From JBJEQG01 sp051881635 (lineage in GTDB: Bacteria > Bacillota > Clostridia > Oscillospirales > Acutalibacteraceae): a DNA stretch of 33,719 bases. The stretch covers positions 1-33,719 of the forward strand of contig JBJEQG010000160.1 in NCBI GenBank assembly GCA_051881635.1, given 5' to 3'. Made by a program: the position numbers and the translations under genes. The first letter of the stretch is position 1. The number at the start of each line of letters is the position of its first letter. Below the pieces are notes generated by a model, which searched no databases, had not been told where the DNA came from, and saw nothing but the letters and a program-made list of their open reading frames with translations. Positions 22,262-29,973 of this stretch are shown here, one piece after another.

Positions 22262-24895
22262 TTATGTATCAAGGTTCTTGCATTTAACACGGTTAAAGCG
22301 GCAATATCTCTTGACAACTTCATTTGTCGGGGAACATTTAACAACCAATGTTCTGTTTGAGCCAACAAATACATCTTTACCGATTTCCTCAACAGTATCT
22401 GGAAATTCCAAAAGGCGGAGGTTTTCGCAATGGCTGAATGCATTGTCGCCAATCTTTCGGAGATTTTTCGGTATATTGACTGTTTTTAATGAGGAACAGC
22501 CACAGAATGTACCAGCTCCGATTGATGTAACGGCTTCGGGAATGTTAACAGTTGTTAAAGATGCACACCAGCTAAATGCATTTTTACGAATAGAACGAAC
22601 ACTGTCGGGAACGGTTGCGGAGGTTAAAGCACCACAGCCGCTGAATACATTTTCGGGGAGTTCTTCAACGCCGTCAGGAATAACGATTTCGGAAAGCTTT
22701 TCACAGTTTAGGAAAGCGTGTTTGCCAAGACCTTGAACGGTTGGCGGAATGGTAAATTGAGATAGTTTAACGCAATCCTTAAAAGTTTCCTGATGAATAC
22801 GCTTAATTGTAGACGGAAGTGTAATCTTTTCAAGACTTGAACAGCCGGCAAATGTGCCACGACCAATGTCTTCCAATCCTTCAATCAAGTTTATAGTAAT
22901 CAATTTGGTGCAGCGTTCAAAAGCACGCTCGCCAATTCTTTTCATGCTGTCCGGCAGCATAATTGCTTCCAAGTGTTCATTTCCGGAGAAAGCCTCGTTC
23001 TCTATATCGGTATAGCCGTCTGGAATCTGGAAATGGTTGGTTGTAACCTGTTCAGCCATAGAGCGTGTAAATACCATAACATTGGCATTTGCTTCCGGCT
23101 CGGAAGGAGCGGTTACATTTACCGGTTCGGAAAGAATTTCCGATGATTCCGGAACAGGCTGAGGTTCGGGTTGGGAAAGTACAACAGGTTCTCTTGTAAA
23201 GGAAGCTTGTGGCTGTTTAGGTTCTGTCTGAGGTTCAGCAACAGGAGTTCTGACAGGAGGAACGGGTTGTTCCTTAGGCTGTTCAGGTTGTTGNNNNNNN
23301 NNNNNNNNNNNNNNNNNNNNNNNNNNNNNNNNNNNNNNNNNNNNNNNNNNNNNNNNNNNNNNNNNNNNNNNNNNNNNNNNNNNNNNNNNNNNNGGTTGTT
23401 GCTGAACAGGCTGCGATTGTGGCTGCTGAATAGGTTGTGACTGCGGCTGCTGCATCCAAGGGTTATATCCCCACGGGTTAGGCTGCGGCGGCTGGTTGGG
23501 ATCCATAGGTTGTGATTGTGGTTGCTGCATCCAAGGGTTATATCCCCATGGGTTAGGCTGCTGAGGTTGATTAGGATCCATAGGTTGGGATTGCGGCTGC
23601 TGCATCCAAGGATTATATCCCCACGGGTTAGGCTGCGGCGGCTGGTTGGGATCCATAGGTTGGGATTGTGGCTGCTGCATCCAAGGGTTATATCCCCACG
23701 GGTTAGGTTGTTGTGGTTGGTTGGGGTCCATAGGTTGTGATTGTGGTTGCTGCATCCAGGGATTGTATCCCCATGGATTATATTGTGGCTGACCATAAGG
23801 ATTGCTGTTCGGCATACCGTTTGGTGCCACAGGCTGTTGAGGCATATTTTCTTGTGGTTTATGTTCCTCAACCTTAGGTTCTTCAACTTTTGGTTCTTCT
23901 GTTTTCGGCTCATTTGCCTGTAATTCATCGGGGTCGAAAACGGGGGAAGTATAAGTTTCAGTAGGCTCTTCGACTTTTGGTTCTTCTGTTTTCGGCTCGT
24001 CTGCCTGTAATTCATCGGGATCGAAAACGGGAGAAGTGTAAGTTTCAGTAGGTTCTTCAACTTTTGGTTCTTCTGTTTTCGGCTCATCTGCCTGTAATTC
24101 ATCGGGGTCAAAAATGGGAGAAGTGTAAGTTTCAGTAGGTTCTTCGACTTTTGGTTCTTCTGTTTTCGGTTCATTTGCCTGTAATTCATCAGGGTCGAAA
24201 ATAGGAGAAGTGTAAATTTCAGTAGGTTCTTCTGTTTTTGATTTATTGGGTTCAGGCAATTCCTTTTTCGCTGTTGGCAAAGCAGATTTAGGCGGTTGAA
24301 GGTTGACCTTTTTAGGTTTGGTATCCCAAATTGCATCTTCATCGCTTTCGGAAGGATTGACATTGATTTCCTGGGGCTGAATCCAAACCTGTGTATTCTC
24401 ATCGGGAGAGGCATCAACCTTTTCGGGAATTTGATACATATGAATATTTGGTGTTATACCAAACATTGGCACATTCCAATTCAAAGCATAAACAAGTGTT
24501 TCAACAACATAGCACGCCCATTTTTCTGCCATACACGCTTCTGTTGTCAAGACCTTAATGGATTGCAAAATTGCAATACACTTGTCAATTTCTGCTTCGT
24601 AATGTGCTAAGTACAAAGCATTACATACACCTTGTTCAAAGGCTTCAAGAATAACCTTGCGTTCCTGTTTCAAATCCGGAATCAATTCCATAAGGAGTGC
24701 TTCAAGTTGAAGACCGTCAATAATGGAATCTATACCATAAGTTGCAATAATATAACGCATGGCCTCTTTGGCATTTGTAAAGGTGATTTTTTTTGGGTCG
24801 TCCTGCGGCAAATCCGCTCCGCAGAACGGACAACGCTCAATCTTTCCCGCACGAGCATTCGTTTTCCATTCGCTGCCGCATTTATTACATTGCAT
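22262..24895 (-). CDS. Large zinc-ribbon, repeat-linker and LRR_5 protein (contains assembly gap)
   Basis: A protein of about 877 residues as assembled, interrupted by 100 N. From the N-terminus it has a zinc ribbon (Cys3, Cys6, Cys22, Cys25) and a helical domain of about 110 residues (LLMELIPDLKQERKVILEAF to ETLVYALNW). Next comes an acidic linker of 29-residue repeats (TETYTSPIFDPDELQA), then a Pro/Gln/Asn/Trp-rich linker of 25-residue repeats (NPWGYNPWMQQPQSQP). About eight BspA-type LRR_5 repeats end it (VTSIGAGTFCGCSSLKTVNI type). No signal peptide or membrane segment is visible, so it should be cytoplasmic. Of the in-frame ATGs, 24895 is chosen: it begins at the zinc ribbon with GGTG close upstream, while 24931 coincides with the predicted transcription start. 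It is monocistronic. The function is unknown; its architecture parallels the smaller protein at 5647-6405. Confidence 0.8.
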   Translation of the reverse strand: MQCNKCGSEWKTNARAGKIERCPFCGADLPQDDPKKITFTNAKEAMRYIIATYGIDSIIDGLQLEALLMELIPDLKQERKVILEAFEQGVCNALYLAHYEAEIDKCIAILQSIKVLTTEACMAEKWACYVVETLVYALNWNVPMFGITPNIHMYQIPEKVDASPDENTQVWIQPQEINVNPSESDEDAIWDTKPKKVNLQPPKSALPTAKKELPEPNKSKTEEPTEIYTSPIFDPDELQANEPKTEEPKVEEPTETYTSPIFDPDELQADEPKTEEPKVEEPTETYTSPVFDPDELQADEPKTEEPKVEEPTETYTSPVFDPDELQANEPKTEEPKVEEPKVEEHKPQENMPQQPVAPNGMPNSNPYGQPQYNPWGYNPWMQQPQSQPMDPNQPQQPNPWGYNPWMQQPQSQPMDPNQPPQPNPWGYNPWMQQPQSQPMDPNQPQQPNPWGYNPWMQQPQSQPMDPNQPPQPNPWGYNPWMQQPQSQPIQQPQSQPVQQQXXXXXXXXXXXXXXXXXXXXXXXXXXXXXXXXXXQQPEQPKEQPVPPVRTPVAEPQTEPKQPQASFTREPVVLSQPEPQPVPESSEILSEPVNVTAPSEPEANANVMVFTRSMAEQVTTNHFQIPDGYTDIENEAFSGNEHLEAIMLPDSMKRIGERAFERCTKLITINLIEGLEDIGRGTFAGCSSLEKITLPSTIKRIHQETFKDCVKLSQFTIPPTVQGLGKHAFLNCEKLSEIVIPDGVEELPENVFSGCGALTSATVPDSVRSIRKNAFSWCASLTTVNIPEAVTSIGAGTFCGCSSLKTVNIPKNLRKIGDNAFSHCENLRLLEFPDTVEEIGKDVFVGSNRTLVVKCSPTNEVVKRYCRFNRVKCKNLDT
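23294..23393. other. Assembly gap (100 N) in the LRR_5 gene
   Basis: Exactly 100 unknown bases inside the Pro/Gln-rich linker, next to a tandem repeat array. The flanking frames stay open if the true length is 1 modulo 3; the real size is probably unknown. Confidence 0.95.
23433..23785 (-). repeat. 75-bp tandem repeats encoding a Trp/Pro/Gln-rich linker
   Basis: Five copies at an exact 75-base period (conserved TGCATCCA at 23451, 23526, 23601, 23676 and 23751). Each encodes 25 residues around NPWGYNPWMQQPQ. The array runs towards the assembly gap, so more copies may be missing. Confidence 0.92.
23892..24239 (-). repeat. 87-bp tandem repeats encoding an acidic linker
   Basis: Four units at an exact 87-base period (GGTTCTTCT at 23892, 23979, 24066 and 24153; a fifth, shortened junction at 24225). 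Each encodes 29 residues rich in Glu and Pro around YTSPIFDPDELQ. Confidence 0.92.
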
Positions 24896-24936
24896 TTTCA
24901 TCACCACTTTCATGTTGGGCTTTATCTGCAATTATT

Positions 24937-24965
24937 ATAATACTAAATTTTTTGGGAATTTTCAA
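24937..24965 (-). promoter_or_regulatory. Promoter of the large LRR_5 gene
   Basis: On the minus strand TTGAAA (24960-24965), 17 bases and TATTAT (24937-24942). The start near 24930 leaves a leader of about 35 nt before the ATG at 24895. Confidence 0.6.
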
Positions 24966-25055
24966 TAGTTACGGTAAAACTTTTGATATTTTTTTATTTT
25001 AATTGTTTGATTTTCTCTAAAATTTCCTAAAAAGAAATAAAATAGTCACATTTTC

Positions 25056-25078
25056 ATGACAGAATTGTCATTTGACAA
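25056..25078. promoter_or_regulatory. Overlapping palindromes over the -35 of the rodA-pbp operon
   Basis: Three alternating half-sites TGACA (25057-25061), TGTCA (25066-25070) and TGACA (25073-25077). They form two palindromes, ATGACA-N4-TGTCAT and TTGTCA-N2-TGACAA, the second containing the -35 hexamer. This is a candidate operator; no regulator can be named. Confidence 0.5.
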
Positions 25079-25100
25079 GATATAGATAGGGGAATATTAT
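25072..25100 (+). promoter_or_regulatory. Promoter of the FHA-RodA/PBP operon
   Basis: A perfect TTGACA (25072-25077), 17 bases and TATTAT (25095-25100). Predicted start near 25107. Confidence 0.8.
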
Positions 25101-25138
25101 TATAAATAAAAGATTTTATAAGAAAGGTGGGCTTTAAT

Positions 25139-26839
25139 ATGGAGGCAATTATGGAAATTGTTTCTTTTGCTTTGAGAGTATTGGCACCGCTTGTGGCAAT
25201 CATTATTGTTTGTATTTGCTTTTCCTCGCTGCGTTACGGGCGGCGTGAGGAACACGCTTTGATTGCCTTAACAGACGATATAAACGATGTTGTTTATCCG
25301 GTTTTATTTTGGGAAAATGCTTTGGGGCGTGGGCGTGGTTCAGATATAAAGCTGAACGACCCGTCTGTTTCCCGTGACCATGCCGTTCTTTTACGGCGTG
25401 AGGCGGGCTGGTTTATTACGGATACGGGTTCCAAGTACGGTGTCACCGTCAATGGTGAAAAGGTAGAGGGACGCCGTCAGGTTTATATTGGTGACCAAAT
25501 TGTTTTGGGTAATACGCATTTGACACTTCGTAAGGCTGATGTTGTACAGGACGAGCGGATTTTGCGGAAAGAAATACGCAAACGCTCCAAAATTGCCTCA
25601 CCGTCCTCGATTATGATGCTTTTGACACTGTTCATGGTTTTGCTGATTGCTGAGGCATATATCAATACAAATAATTCCGATGTGCTGTTGCCGTCTTTGC
25701 TGTTTATTGGTTTGATGTGGGTATTTTTTCTTGTGAGCCGAAAATTTCTGCACCGTGCAACCTTTGAGTTGGAAACTTTGGCTTTAATGCTGACGGGAAT
25801 TGGTATCATGCTAAGCGTGACGCATGATATTCGTCAAGCCTGGGTACAGATGATTGCCGCTTTTGGGGGCATGATTTTGTTTAGTTTTTTGATTGCCTTT
25901 ATGGAAGTCCCCGACCGTGTACAGAAATGGCGGCTGATTATTTCAATCGGAGCAGTTCTGTTTTTAGGACTTAATCTGCTAATTGGACAGGTTCAAAACG
26001 GTGCTCAGAATTGGATTTATATTGGTTCGATTTCCATACAGCCCTCAGAGTTTGTCAAGGTAGCATATATTTTTGTTGGGGCATCAACATTAGATATTTT
26101 GCAGACAAAAAAGAACCTTTTTGAATTTATTGCATTTACGGCACTTTGTATTGGGGCCTTGTTTTTGATGAGCGATTTTGGAACGGCGTGTATTTTCTTT
26201 GTGACTTTTTTACTGATTTCCTTCATGCGTTCCGGCGATATAAAAACGATTATATTGGCAGTGACGGCAGCAATTCTCGGCGTTATGATTATTTTGTACT
26301 TTAAACCGTATATTGCCGACCGTTTTGAAGCATGGGGTCATGTGTGGGATTATGCCCAAACATCAGGATTTCAACAGGTCAATACATTGATTTATTCCGC
26401 AAGTGGTGGATTGTTCGGTGTAGGTTTATCGTTGGGGTGTCTGCAATATATTTTCGCATCAGAGAGCGACCTTGTTTTTGGTTTGATTTCTGAGGAAATG
26501 GGATTTTTGATTGCTTTGGCGGTTGTAATTGTAATTGGCGGTTTTGCCGTTTATGCCCGTGGCATTACAACAAAAAGCCGTAGTACATTTTACTCAATTA
26601 CAGCTTGTACGGCAGCAGGACTTCTGGTTATACAGGCGGCACTGAATATCTTTGGTGCGACTGATATTCTTCCGCTGACAGGTGTCACTTTGCCGTTTAT
26701 CAGCGAGGGTGGTTCAAGTATGGTTGCGTGTTGGGGACTTTTGGCATTTATCAAGGCGGCAGATGAACGCACCTACTCCAATCGCCGCAGAAAACGCCAC
26801 AAAAGAACGGAAGAAACGGAAGATTATGTTGAAATATAA
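25139..26839 (+). CDS. FHA domain-containing RodA/FtsW (SEDS) glycan polymerase
   Basis: A 566-residue membrane protein. It has one N-terminal membrane segment (about residues 5-30), then a cytoplasmic FHA domain (about 45-130) with the phosphothreonine-binding signature LGRGRGSDIKL, PSVSRDHA and YGVTVNG. A SEDS-family core of about ten membrane segments follows, with NGAQNWIYIGSISIQPSEFVK, GTACIFFVTF and PLTGVTLPFISEGGSS. SEDS proteins polymerise lipid II into glycan strands together with a class B PBP, here encoded 15 bases downstream. The FHA domain suggests control by a PknB/PrkC-type kinase. The frame opens with a GTG at 25127, but AAAGGTGG overlaps it and fits the ATG at 25139; an ATG at 25151 with GGAGG before it is a second possibility. 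Confidence 0.92.
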   Translation: MEAIMEIVSFALRVLAPLVAIIIVCICFSSLRYGRREEHALIALTDDINDVVYPVLFWENALGRGRGSDIKLNDPSVSRDHAVLLRREAGWFITDTGSKYGVTVNGEKVEGRRQVYIGDQIVLGNTHLTLRKADVVQDERILRKEIRKRSKIASPSSIMMLLTLFMVLLIAEAYINTNNSDVLLPSLLFIGLMWVFFLVSRKFLHRATFELETLALMLTGIGIMLSVTHDIRQAWVQMIAAFGGMILFSFLIAFMEVPDRVQKWRLIISIGAVLFLGLNLLIGQVQNGAQNWIYIGSISIQPSEFVKVAYIFVGASTLDILQTKKNLFEFIAFTALCIGALFLMSDFGTACIFFVTFLLISFMRSGDIKTIILAVTAAILGVMIILYFKPYIADRFEAWGHVWDYAQTSGFQQVNTLIYSASGGLFGVGLSLGCLQYIFASESDLVFGLISEEMGFLIALAVVIVIGGFAVYARGITTKSRSTFYSITACTAAGLLVIQAALNIFGATDILPLTGVTLPFISEGGSSMVACWGLLAFIKAADERTYSNRRRKRHKRTEETEDYVEI

Positions 26840-26854
26840 AAGGAGGACCGTTTT

Positions 26855-28231
26855 ATGAGAAAAACACGAACACGCTCATGGATTGTTTTATTGCTGACGC
26901 TGTGCTTTTTTGCGGGCATAATATATCATACGGTTAATTTGGTTACTCATGCAGAAGAATGGTCGTCCAAAACAACAAATGCTCATCTTTCAAACAGCAA
27001 CGGTTTGGCGTATGCCGGAAATATTACAGACCGTAACGGGGTTGTGCTTGCCAAAAGCGTTGATAGTGTCCGTATCTATAATGATGATGAAACATTGAGA
27101 AAAGCAATGCTCCATGCGGTTGGGGATAATAGCATAAATATTTCGACAGCGGTACAAAGTGCCTATCGTTCGGAATTGGGCGGATATTCTTTTCTTTATG
27201 GTTTGGGATTGCCGAGTGAACTTCAAAGCGGACGCAATATACAGTTGACTTTGGACAGTAATGTTTGCAAGGCAGCGTATGAGGCTTTGGGCGATAATAA
27301 AGGTGCTGTTTTTGTCTATAATTATAAAACAGGTGAAGTTATTTGTATGGTCAGCACACCAACCTATGACCCCGCAAATCCGCCCGAAGATGTGGAAACA
27401 GAGGAATATGACGGTGTTTATTTAAATCGTGCATTGTCGGCATCTTATACGCCGGGTTCTGTTTTTAAACTTGTAACGGCAGCGGCGGCTCTGGAAAATT
27501 TTTCGGAAAAAGAATTGGAAGAACGCTATTACGATTGTGCAGGGCAGGATATTGTGGGGGACGATACCGTAACCTGTTACAGTGTGCATGGGCATGTTAA
27601 TTTCAAAGAAGCATTATCACTTTCATGTAACTGTTATTTTGCTCATTTGGCAGTTGCACTCGGAAAAGATAAATTAACCAAACAAGCCGAAAAAATGGGC
27701 TTTAACAATTATATAAATATTGACAAGAACAAATCGGCAAAATCAATTTTTGATGTTTCAAAAGCAGATGAGAACGACTTAGGTTGGGCGGGTGTCGGTC
27801 AATACACTACATTGACAACACCAATAAATATGGCGGTCAATGCGGCGGCTATTGCCAACGGCGGTGTGCCAATTATGCCATATACTGTTCAGTCCGTATC
27901 TTTTCCCTTTGGTATTTTGGGGGAGAAAACGCAAGCGGTTGAAGGCGAGCGGAGAATGTCAAAATCAACAGCCGATACTTTGGCGGAAATAATGGATTAT
28001 ACGGTTGAAACTAACTACGGCAAATGGAGCTATCCGGGGGTTGATGTTTGTGCCAAAACGGGTACGGCAGAAGTTGGCAACGGCAAAGCGGCTCATGCAT
28101 GGATTGCGGGATTTACAACAGATGAAGACTGTCCAATGGCGTTTGCTGTTATCGTAGAGAACGGAAATTCCGGATATTTAGCTGCATCTCCTGTTGCCTC
28201 AGCTGTCCTCAGTGCAATTCGGTCCTCATGA
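26855..28231 (+). CDS. Class B penicillin-binding protein (PbpA-like transpeptidase)
   Basis: A 458-residue peptidoglycan transpeptidase. A signal anchor covers about residues 9-30, a short N-terminal region contains NITDRNGVVLAKS, and a penicillin-binding transpeptidase domain follows. The three active-site motifs are intact: SxxK as SVFK (Ser202-Lys205), SxN as SCN (257-259), and KTG (401-403). It lacks the long dimerisation domain of PBP2/PBP3 and is close in size and order to actinobacterial PbpA, which also follows a RodA gene near an FHA protein. It cross-links the strands made by the upstream polymerase. AAAGGAGG stands 9 bases before the ATG. No sequence evidence assigns it to division, elongation or sporulation. 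Confidence 0.93.
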   Translation: MRKTRTRSWIVLLLTLCFFAGIIYHTVNLVTHAEEWSSKTTNAHLSNSNGLAYAGNITDRNGVVLAKSVDSVRIYNDDETLRKAMLHAVGDNSINISTAVQSAYRSELGGYSFLYGLGLPSELQSGRNIQLTLDSNVCKAAYEALGDNKGAVFVYNYKTGEVICMVSTPTYDPANPPEDVETEEYDGVYLNRALSASYTPGSVFKLVTAAAALENFSEKELEERYYDCAGQDIVGDDTVTCYSVHGHVNFKEALSLSCNCYFAHLAVALGKDKLTKQAEKMGFNNYINIDKNKSAKSIFDVSKADENDLGWAGVGQYTTLTTPINMAVNAAAIANGGVPIMPYTVQSVSFPFGILGEKTQAVEGERRMSKSTADTLAEIMDYTVETNYGKWSYPGVDVCAKTGTAEVGNGKAAHAWIAGFTTDEDCPMAFAVIVENGNSGYLAASPVASAVLSAIRSS

Positions 28232-28347
28232 AAATTTTTAAAGCATAGAATGGATACGGTTTAATTTTTGAGAAGTATTTTGATGAGTTTAGAATTTATG
28301 CCGTCAGAATTACTCCAAATAAAACAAATTATTTTGTATAAAAATAT

Positions 28348-28384
28348 TTTCGCCACAACACTCAATTAAAATGTTGTGGCGAAA
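28348..28384. terminator. Terminator between the PBP and pilin genes
   Basis: A perfect 13-bp inverted repeat (28348-28360 and 28372-28384). On the minus strand it is followed by a T-rich tail (ATATTTTTAT), so it mainly ends the pilin operon; it may also stop the PBP transcript. Confidence 0.8.
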
Positions 28385-28405
28385 TTGCTTTTGTTAAGTA
28401 TTGTA

Positions 28406-28918
28406 TTAACCAATTTTTCCATAGATGTCAGATAGCTTGGTTGTATCTGTGATGTTAGAAACTGTTACACCAGAATCAGCTGTTGCTTTATAAATGATGA
28501 CAGCACTGCCTGTATTGCCATTTATATAACCGAAATCAGATATAGATGCATAAACATCGTCCAAACCGTTGAAGTTTGCAGCATCTTTAACTAAAAGATT
28601 GTTAGCGATAGAGTTCTTGGTAAGCTGTGTATCCGTTTTTTTCGGAAGAGTTGTACCGGTGTATGTGATACCGGCTGTGCTAATGCTTTCCTGTGTGATT
28701 GTGCCTACTGCAACAGATGTAAGGAATGTTTTGCAGGCTTGATTCAAAGAAAAAGCGTCAGACCCTTTTGCAGAGTCAGTAGCATTTTGAATGATACCTG
28801 TTACCATAGGAATGGCAATGGCGGCAAGAATGGAAAGGATAGCTATGACAACAACAAGCTCAACCAATGTGAAAGCCTTTTTTGAATTTTTCATAAGCAT
28901 TTTTTGTTGAAAAGTCAT
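28406..28918 (-). CDS. Type IV pilin-like protein (second copy)
   Basis: A 170-residue prepilin. The leader is 15 residues and ends in SKKA, followed by FTLVELVVVIAILSILAAIAIP, the class III signal with Glu at position 5 of the mature protein. The -1 residue is Ala instead of the usual Gly, which prepilin peptidase may cut less efficiently. The rest is a globular domain with a conserved NQACK and the C-terminal TTKLSDIYGKIG. It is a paralogue of the gene directly upstream, with the same length, ends and layout. Its ribosome-binding site is weak and its codon use mixed, so it is probably the minor pilin. The frame is open to 28960; the ATG at 28918 matches the paralogue's MTFQQK start. Confidence 0.9.
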   Translation of the reverse strand: MTFQQKMLMKNSKKAFTLVELVVVIAILSILAAIAIPMVTGIIQNATDSAKGSDAFSLNQACKTFLTSVAVGTITQESISTAGITYTGTTLPKKTDTQLTKNSIANNLLVKDAANFNGLDDVYASISDFGYINGNTGSAVIIYKATADSGVTVSNITDTTKLSDIYGKIG

Positions 28919-28956
28919 GGTTAAATACCACTTTCTTATTTTTTCTTTTATATATG

Positions 28957-28990
28957 ACAAAAGGTCCGGACAAAAATCCGAACCTTTTGT
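28957..28990 (-). terminator. Stem-loop between the two pilin genes
   Basis: A 14-bp stem (28957-28970 and 28977-28990, one G-U pair in minus-strand RNA) without a T tail beyond the stem. It could cause partial termination or protect the 3' end of the first pilin message. Confidence 0.55.
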
Positions 28991-29021
28991 TGTATTACAG
29001 ATTATGTAATATTTAAATTGA

Positions 29022-29534
29022 TTAGCCTACTTTACCGTAGATGTCAGACAACTTTGTTGTAGTAGAGATAGTTGAAGGTGTAGTACCGCTGTAAGTTCCC
29101 TTGTAAACGATTTTAGCGTTACCTGTGCCACCGTTAACATAACCGAAGTCATCAATAGCTGCATAAATATCGTCCAAACCGTTGTAGTTAGCAGCCTGCT
29201 GAACTGTGAGTGCGTTAGCCATGCTGTTTTTAGCTGTCTGGTTAGCGCTCTTAGCCGGGATAGCTGTAAGATAAGAGTATGTGATACCTGCTTTGGAGAT
29301 TGTTTCCTTTGTGATAGCACCTGAAGCTACGGAAGTAATGAAGTTCTTGCAAGCCTGGTTCAAGCTGGCAGCATCGGATTCTTTTGCGGAGTTTGTAGCA
29401 CTTTGGATGATACCTGTTACCATCGGGATAGCTACGGCTGCGAGAATTGCAAGAATTGCAATTACAACAACGAGTTCAACGAGTGTGAAGCCTTTTTTGG
29501 ATTGTTTTGCGAGAATTTTCTGCTGGAAAGTCAT
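29022..29534 (-). CDS. Type IV pilin-like protein (first copy, probable major pilin)
   Basis: A 170-residue prepilin. The leader MTFQQKILAKQSKKG is followed by FTLVELVVVIAILAILAAVAIP with Glu5, so cleavage after Gly15 is expected. The mature protein of 155 residues has the N-terminal helix and a small C-terminal domain ending TTKLSDIYGKVG. It could build a type IV pilus or a secretion pseudopilus. No assembly ATPase, platform protein or prepilin peptidase is in the window. AAAGAGG lies 10 bases before the ATG, the promoter has a perfect -35, and the codon use is strongly biased; together these point to high expression. The gene and its downstream paralogue arose by tandem duplication. Confidence 0.92.
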   Translation of the reverse strand: MTFQQKILAKQSKKGFTLVELVVVIAILAILAAVAIPMVTGIIQSATNSAKESDAASLNQACKNFITSVASGAITKETISKAGITYSYLTAIPAKSANQTAKNSMANALTVQQAANYNGLDDIYAAIDDFGYVNGGTGNAKIVYKGTYSGTTPSTISTTTKLSDIYGKVG

Positions 29535-29617
29535 GGTAGATTACCTCTTTCTTAAAAAATTTTTTTTGAAATACAACGCTCTGAAGGGGTTGAGGTGTAT
29601 TTCTTTGTTGTGTCTAT

Positions 29618-29646
29618 ATATTAACTCATTATGAACTTTTTGTCAA
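29618..29646 (-). promoter_or_regulatory. Promoter of the pilin pair
   Basis: On the minus strand a perfect TTGACA (29641-29646), 17 bases and TAATAT (29618-29623). Leader of about 75 nt. Confidence 0.7.
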
Positions 29647-29934
29647 TAGTTTTTCAAAAGTTTTTTTAATATTAGCGTAAAACAAAATGGATAATTTTTG
29701 TGCATTTTGACGATTGACAGGGGTTTTTTGAAAAAACGGCAAAAAATATGTGTAAATATTATATTTTTTTATAACTTTTTAGTATGATTTGTCTATAAGT
29801 TTAGGATTTATTATCAAAATAAATATTTCTTTAAAAGCACTAAACGATTTTTTGAATAAAAAATGAATGATTTATGAATTTGAAAATGCTATTTTTTGAA
29901 TTTTTTAATGAAAAATGAATACCTAAAAACAAAA

Positions 29935-29967
29935 AATCGGAAGAAATTTTTAAAATTTCTTCCGATT
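29935..29967 (-). terminator. Terminator of the DRE-TIM aldolase-like gene
   Basis: A perfect 15-bp inverted repeat (29935-29949 and 29953-29967), followed on the minus strand by TTTTTTG. Confidence 0.85.
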
Positions 29968-29973
29968 GATATT

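Larger units (their letters stand above)
29535..29973. other. AT-rich intergenic region upstream of the pilins
   Basis: It contains the pilin promoter at one end and the terminator of the aldolase-like gene at the other. The 29650-29930 part is very AT-rich and shows no ORF with a ribosome-binding site, repeat or RNA element that I can support. Confidence 0.55.

Noticed and set aside
23433..24239. Tandem repeats considered as a CRISPR array
   Set aside because: The units are contiguous, in frame, of 75 and 87 bases and without unique spacers; they are protein-coding linkers.
23119..24417. A 432-codon open frame on the minus strand in another frame of the LRR_5 gene
   Set aside because: It exists only because the tandem repeats lack stops in a second frame; the product is a meaningless Asn/Leu/Lys-rich string, while the main frame has zinc-ribbon and LRR_5 domains.
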